From contig JAEPON010000001.1 in assembly GCA_017642895.1 (NCBI GenBank), positions 310,001-374,000 on the forward strand: a stretch of DNA of 64,000 bases, written 5' to 3'. Position 1 is the first letter of the stretch. Each line of letters starts with the position of its first letter. The position numbers and the translations under genes are program-made. This document shows, one piece after another, positions 62,711 to 64,000 of this stretch. The stretch comes from Roseitalea sp. Lineage in GTDB: Bacteria; Pseudomonadota; Alphaproteobacteria; Rhizobiales; Rhizobiaceae. The notes beneath the pieces are model-generated. The model made no database searches and was not told the DNA's origin. It worked only from the letters and a program-made list of their open reading frames with translations.

Positions 62711-63712
62711 CTAGCCCCAAAGGGCGGGTTCGGGCGGGGAAACCGTGCTACCATAATAGTGGAGCGCCGGCTTGCGGTCACGGGCCAGCAGCAGTGGGCC
62801 GTCCAGGTCGATGAAATCGGCATCCTGGGCCAGGAGCACGGCCGGCGCCATGGCCAGCGAGGTGCCGACCATGCAGCCCACCATGACGCCAAAGCCCATC
62901 GTGCGCGCCTTGTCGCGCATCGCCAGCGCCTCGGTCAGCCCGCCCGCTTTGTCGAGCTTGATGTTGACCACATCGTAGAGCCTGCCGAGCGTGTCGAGGT
63001 CGGCGCTCGTGTGGGCGCTTTCGTCGGCGCAGACCGGCACCGGATGCGGGATATGGGCAAGAATGTCGTCCTTGCCAACGGGCAGCGGTTGTTCCACCAG
63101 GGCGATGTGAAGCCGCGCGGCTTCCTCCATCATCGCGATGAGATTGTCTTCGCGCCAGGATTCGTTGGCATCGACAACGATCCGTGCGTCGCGCGCATTG
63201 GCCGTCACCGCGTGCATGCGGGCAATATCATCGTCGTCGCCGCCCAACTTCATTTTCAGAAGGTGCCGCTTGTTGGCCGCGCGGGCCGCGTCGGCCATGT
63301 TTTCGGGCGTGTCCAGCGACAAGGTCAACGCCGTTTCGACCGGGCGCGGCGGATGCCGGCACACAAGAGTGTGCACGCGGGCAGCGGACCGTTTGGCCCC
63401 CAGATCCCAAAGCGCGCAATCGACCGCGTTGCGCGCCGCGCCCGGCGGCAATGCCGCCGCCAGGGTGATGCGCAGATCCTCGCATGCGGCCGATGCATCC
63501 AGGGGCGTCAGCGCTTCCAACTGGGCGATCACGCCGTCGATCGTCTCGTCATAGCGCGCGTAGGGCACGCATTCCCCCTGGCCGGAATGCGTGCCGTCAT
63601 CGAGCGTACACGCGACGACATGCGCGTGGGTGCGCTCGCCGCGCGCGATCCGGAAACGGCCGTCAATGGGAAAGGTTTCGGCGCGTGCGATCAGCGAGAG
63701 CGAGTCCGGCAT
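62711..63712 (-). CDS. Dipeptide epimerase (L-Ala-D/L-Glu epimerase type)
   Basis: Enolase-superfamily enzyme of 333 residues (muconate-lactonizing subgroup). The catalytic lysine pair is in LLKMKLGGDDDD; metal ligands are DANESW, VEQPLP and CADESAH; the second base is in NIKLDKAGGLTEA. These enzymes epimerise cell-wall dipeptides during murein recycling. ATG 63712 follows AAGGAAA; a longer open frame to 63889 is not conserved. Confidence 0.88.
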   Translation of the reverse strand: MPDSLSLIARAETFPIDGRFRIARGERTHAHVVACTLDDGTHSGQGECVPYARYDETIDGVIAQLEALTPLDASAACEDLRITLAAALPPGAARNAVDCALWDLGAKRSAARVHTLVCRHPPRPVETALTLSLDTPENMADAARAANKRHLLKMKLGGDDDDIARMHAVTANARDARIVVDANESWREDNLIAMMEEAARLHIALVEQPLPVGKDDILAHIPHPVPVCADESAHTSADLDTLGRLYDVVNIKLDKAGGLTEALAMRDKARTMGFGVMVGCMVGTSLAMAPAVLLAQDADFIDLDGPLLLARDRKPALHYYGSTVSPPEPALWG

Positions 63713-63856
63713 GGGCAGGTTTCCTTGAACGGGTTGAACCATCGTGTCCGGCATACGCCTGCGGGCGCCCATTGCGCAACGCAACGAAGGATGTGTATGG
63801 GGCCAGCGGTTGCCTTTGAGGCTGACGAAGGCGTTTGCAGGCGCTAGAACACTGAC

Positions 63857-64000
63857 ATGACGTTGGTCGAAGACGAGGAGTTTGCGCATCCGCGCGGCGC
63901 ATTGGATGCGCTGCCGAGGGTCGATGTCGATCGCGCCGATGACGGTCCCGTTTTGCGTCTGGCTGGCGCCTGGCTGACGGCGACGGTCGGCACGGTTGAT
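63857..64000 (+). CDS. N-terminal part of a protein, possibly an MlaE-type ABC permease (runs off the window)
   Basis: Forty-eight codons from ATG 63857 to the right edge, starting MTLVEDEEFAHPRGALDALP. The segment PVLRLAGAWLTATVGTVD resembles the N-terminal STAS-like domain that precedes the permease part of some alphaproteobacterial MlaE/Ttg2B lipid-transport permeases. The fragment is too short to be sure. It is divergent from the epimerase. Confidence 0.4.
   Translation, partial: MTLVEDEEFAHPRGALDALPRVDVDRADDGPVLRLAGAWLTATVGTVD

Noticed and set aside
1..64000. CRISPR arrays, insertion sequences, rRNA operons, further tRNAs
   Set aside because: No regularly spaced repeats, transposase genes or rRNA stretches were seen, and only one tRNA cloverleaf was found.

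Overview
The window is about 64 kb of GC-rich DNA that reads as the chromosome of an alphaproteobacterium, most likely of the order Hyphomicrobiales. The evidence is the gene content and order: cobS with a DUF1289 gene and a retropepsin-like protease; fdhD-mobA-mobB-moeA; a GcvA-type LysR regulator; DUF2865 and DUF2059 proteins; a class II DAHP synthase; and a LuxR/LuxI pair. Taxonomy is inferred from gene families only.

Layout. 0-4.6 kb: the end of a ribose-type ABC permease, then a graveyard of mobile DNA (decayed LysR gene, fused trbG/DUF2274 remnants of a conjugation locus, a DUF932 fragment, and a dead tyrosine integrase) lying against the 5' end of dusA, a known island insertion target. 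4.6-13.8 kb: housekeeping genes (dusA, TauE-like exporter, retropepsin-like protease, DUF1289, cobS/cobT, a histidine kinase, a nuclease, a UDG-like glycosylase, an Lrp regulator, a beta-hydroxyacid dehydrogenase). 13.9-16.3 kb: a polar amino-acid ABC importer without an adjacent ATPase. 16.5-20.5 kb: a tightly overlapping molybdenum-cofactor operon (fdhD-mobA-mobB-moeA-cytochrome b); moaA lies apart at 25.6 kb in a second overlapping operon with an exported protein and a sarcosine-oxidase-like enzyme. 20.5-29.3 kb: transporters, regulators, DUF971/PPOX pair, class I fumarase.

29.4-40.2 kb is the most distinctive metabolic block: a LacI regulator, a TIM-barrel isomerase/epimerase, a Gfo/Idh/MocA dehydrogenase, a complete sugar ABC importer with two different ATPases and a 62-residue membrane protein, and a fused DhaK-DhaL ketose kinase. 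Two similar operator-like sequences, each lying inside a candidate promoter, precede the regulator gene and the transporter genes, so the block looks like one regulon for an unidentified sugar or polyol.

40.4-44.4 kb is a signalling block: a membrane GGDEF-EAL protein, an intergenic region with four perfect hairpins in 180 bases, a LuxI-type acyl-homoserine-lactone synthase with an 18-bp inverted repeat in front of it, a LuxR-type receptor and tRNA-Val(CAC). 44.5-64 kb returns to housekeeping genes (gph, rpiA, gor, DAHP synthase, nadE, gltX, maeB, dipeptide epimerase and others). The last gene runs off the right edge. No CRISPR array, rRNA, prophage or intact insertion sequence was seen.
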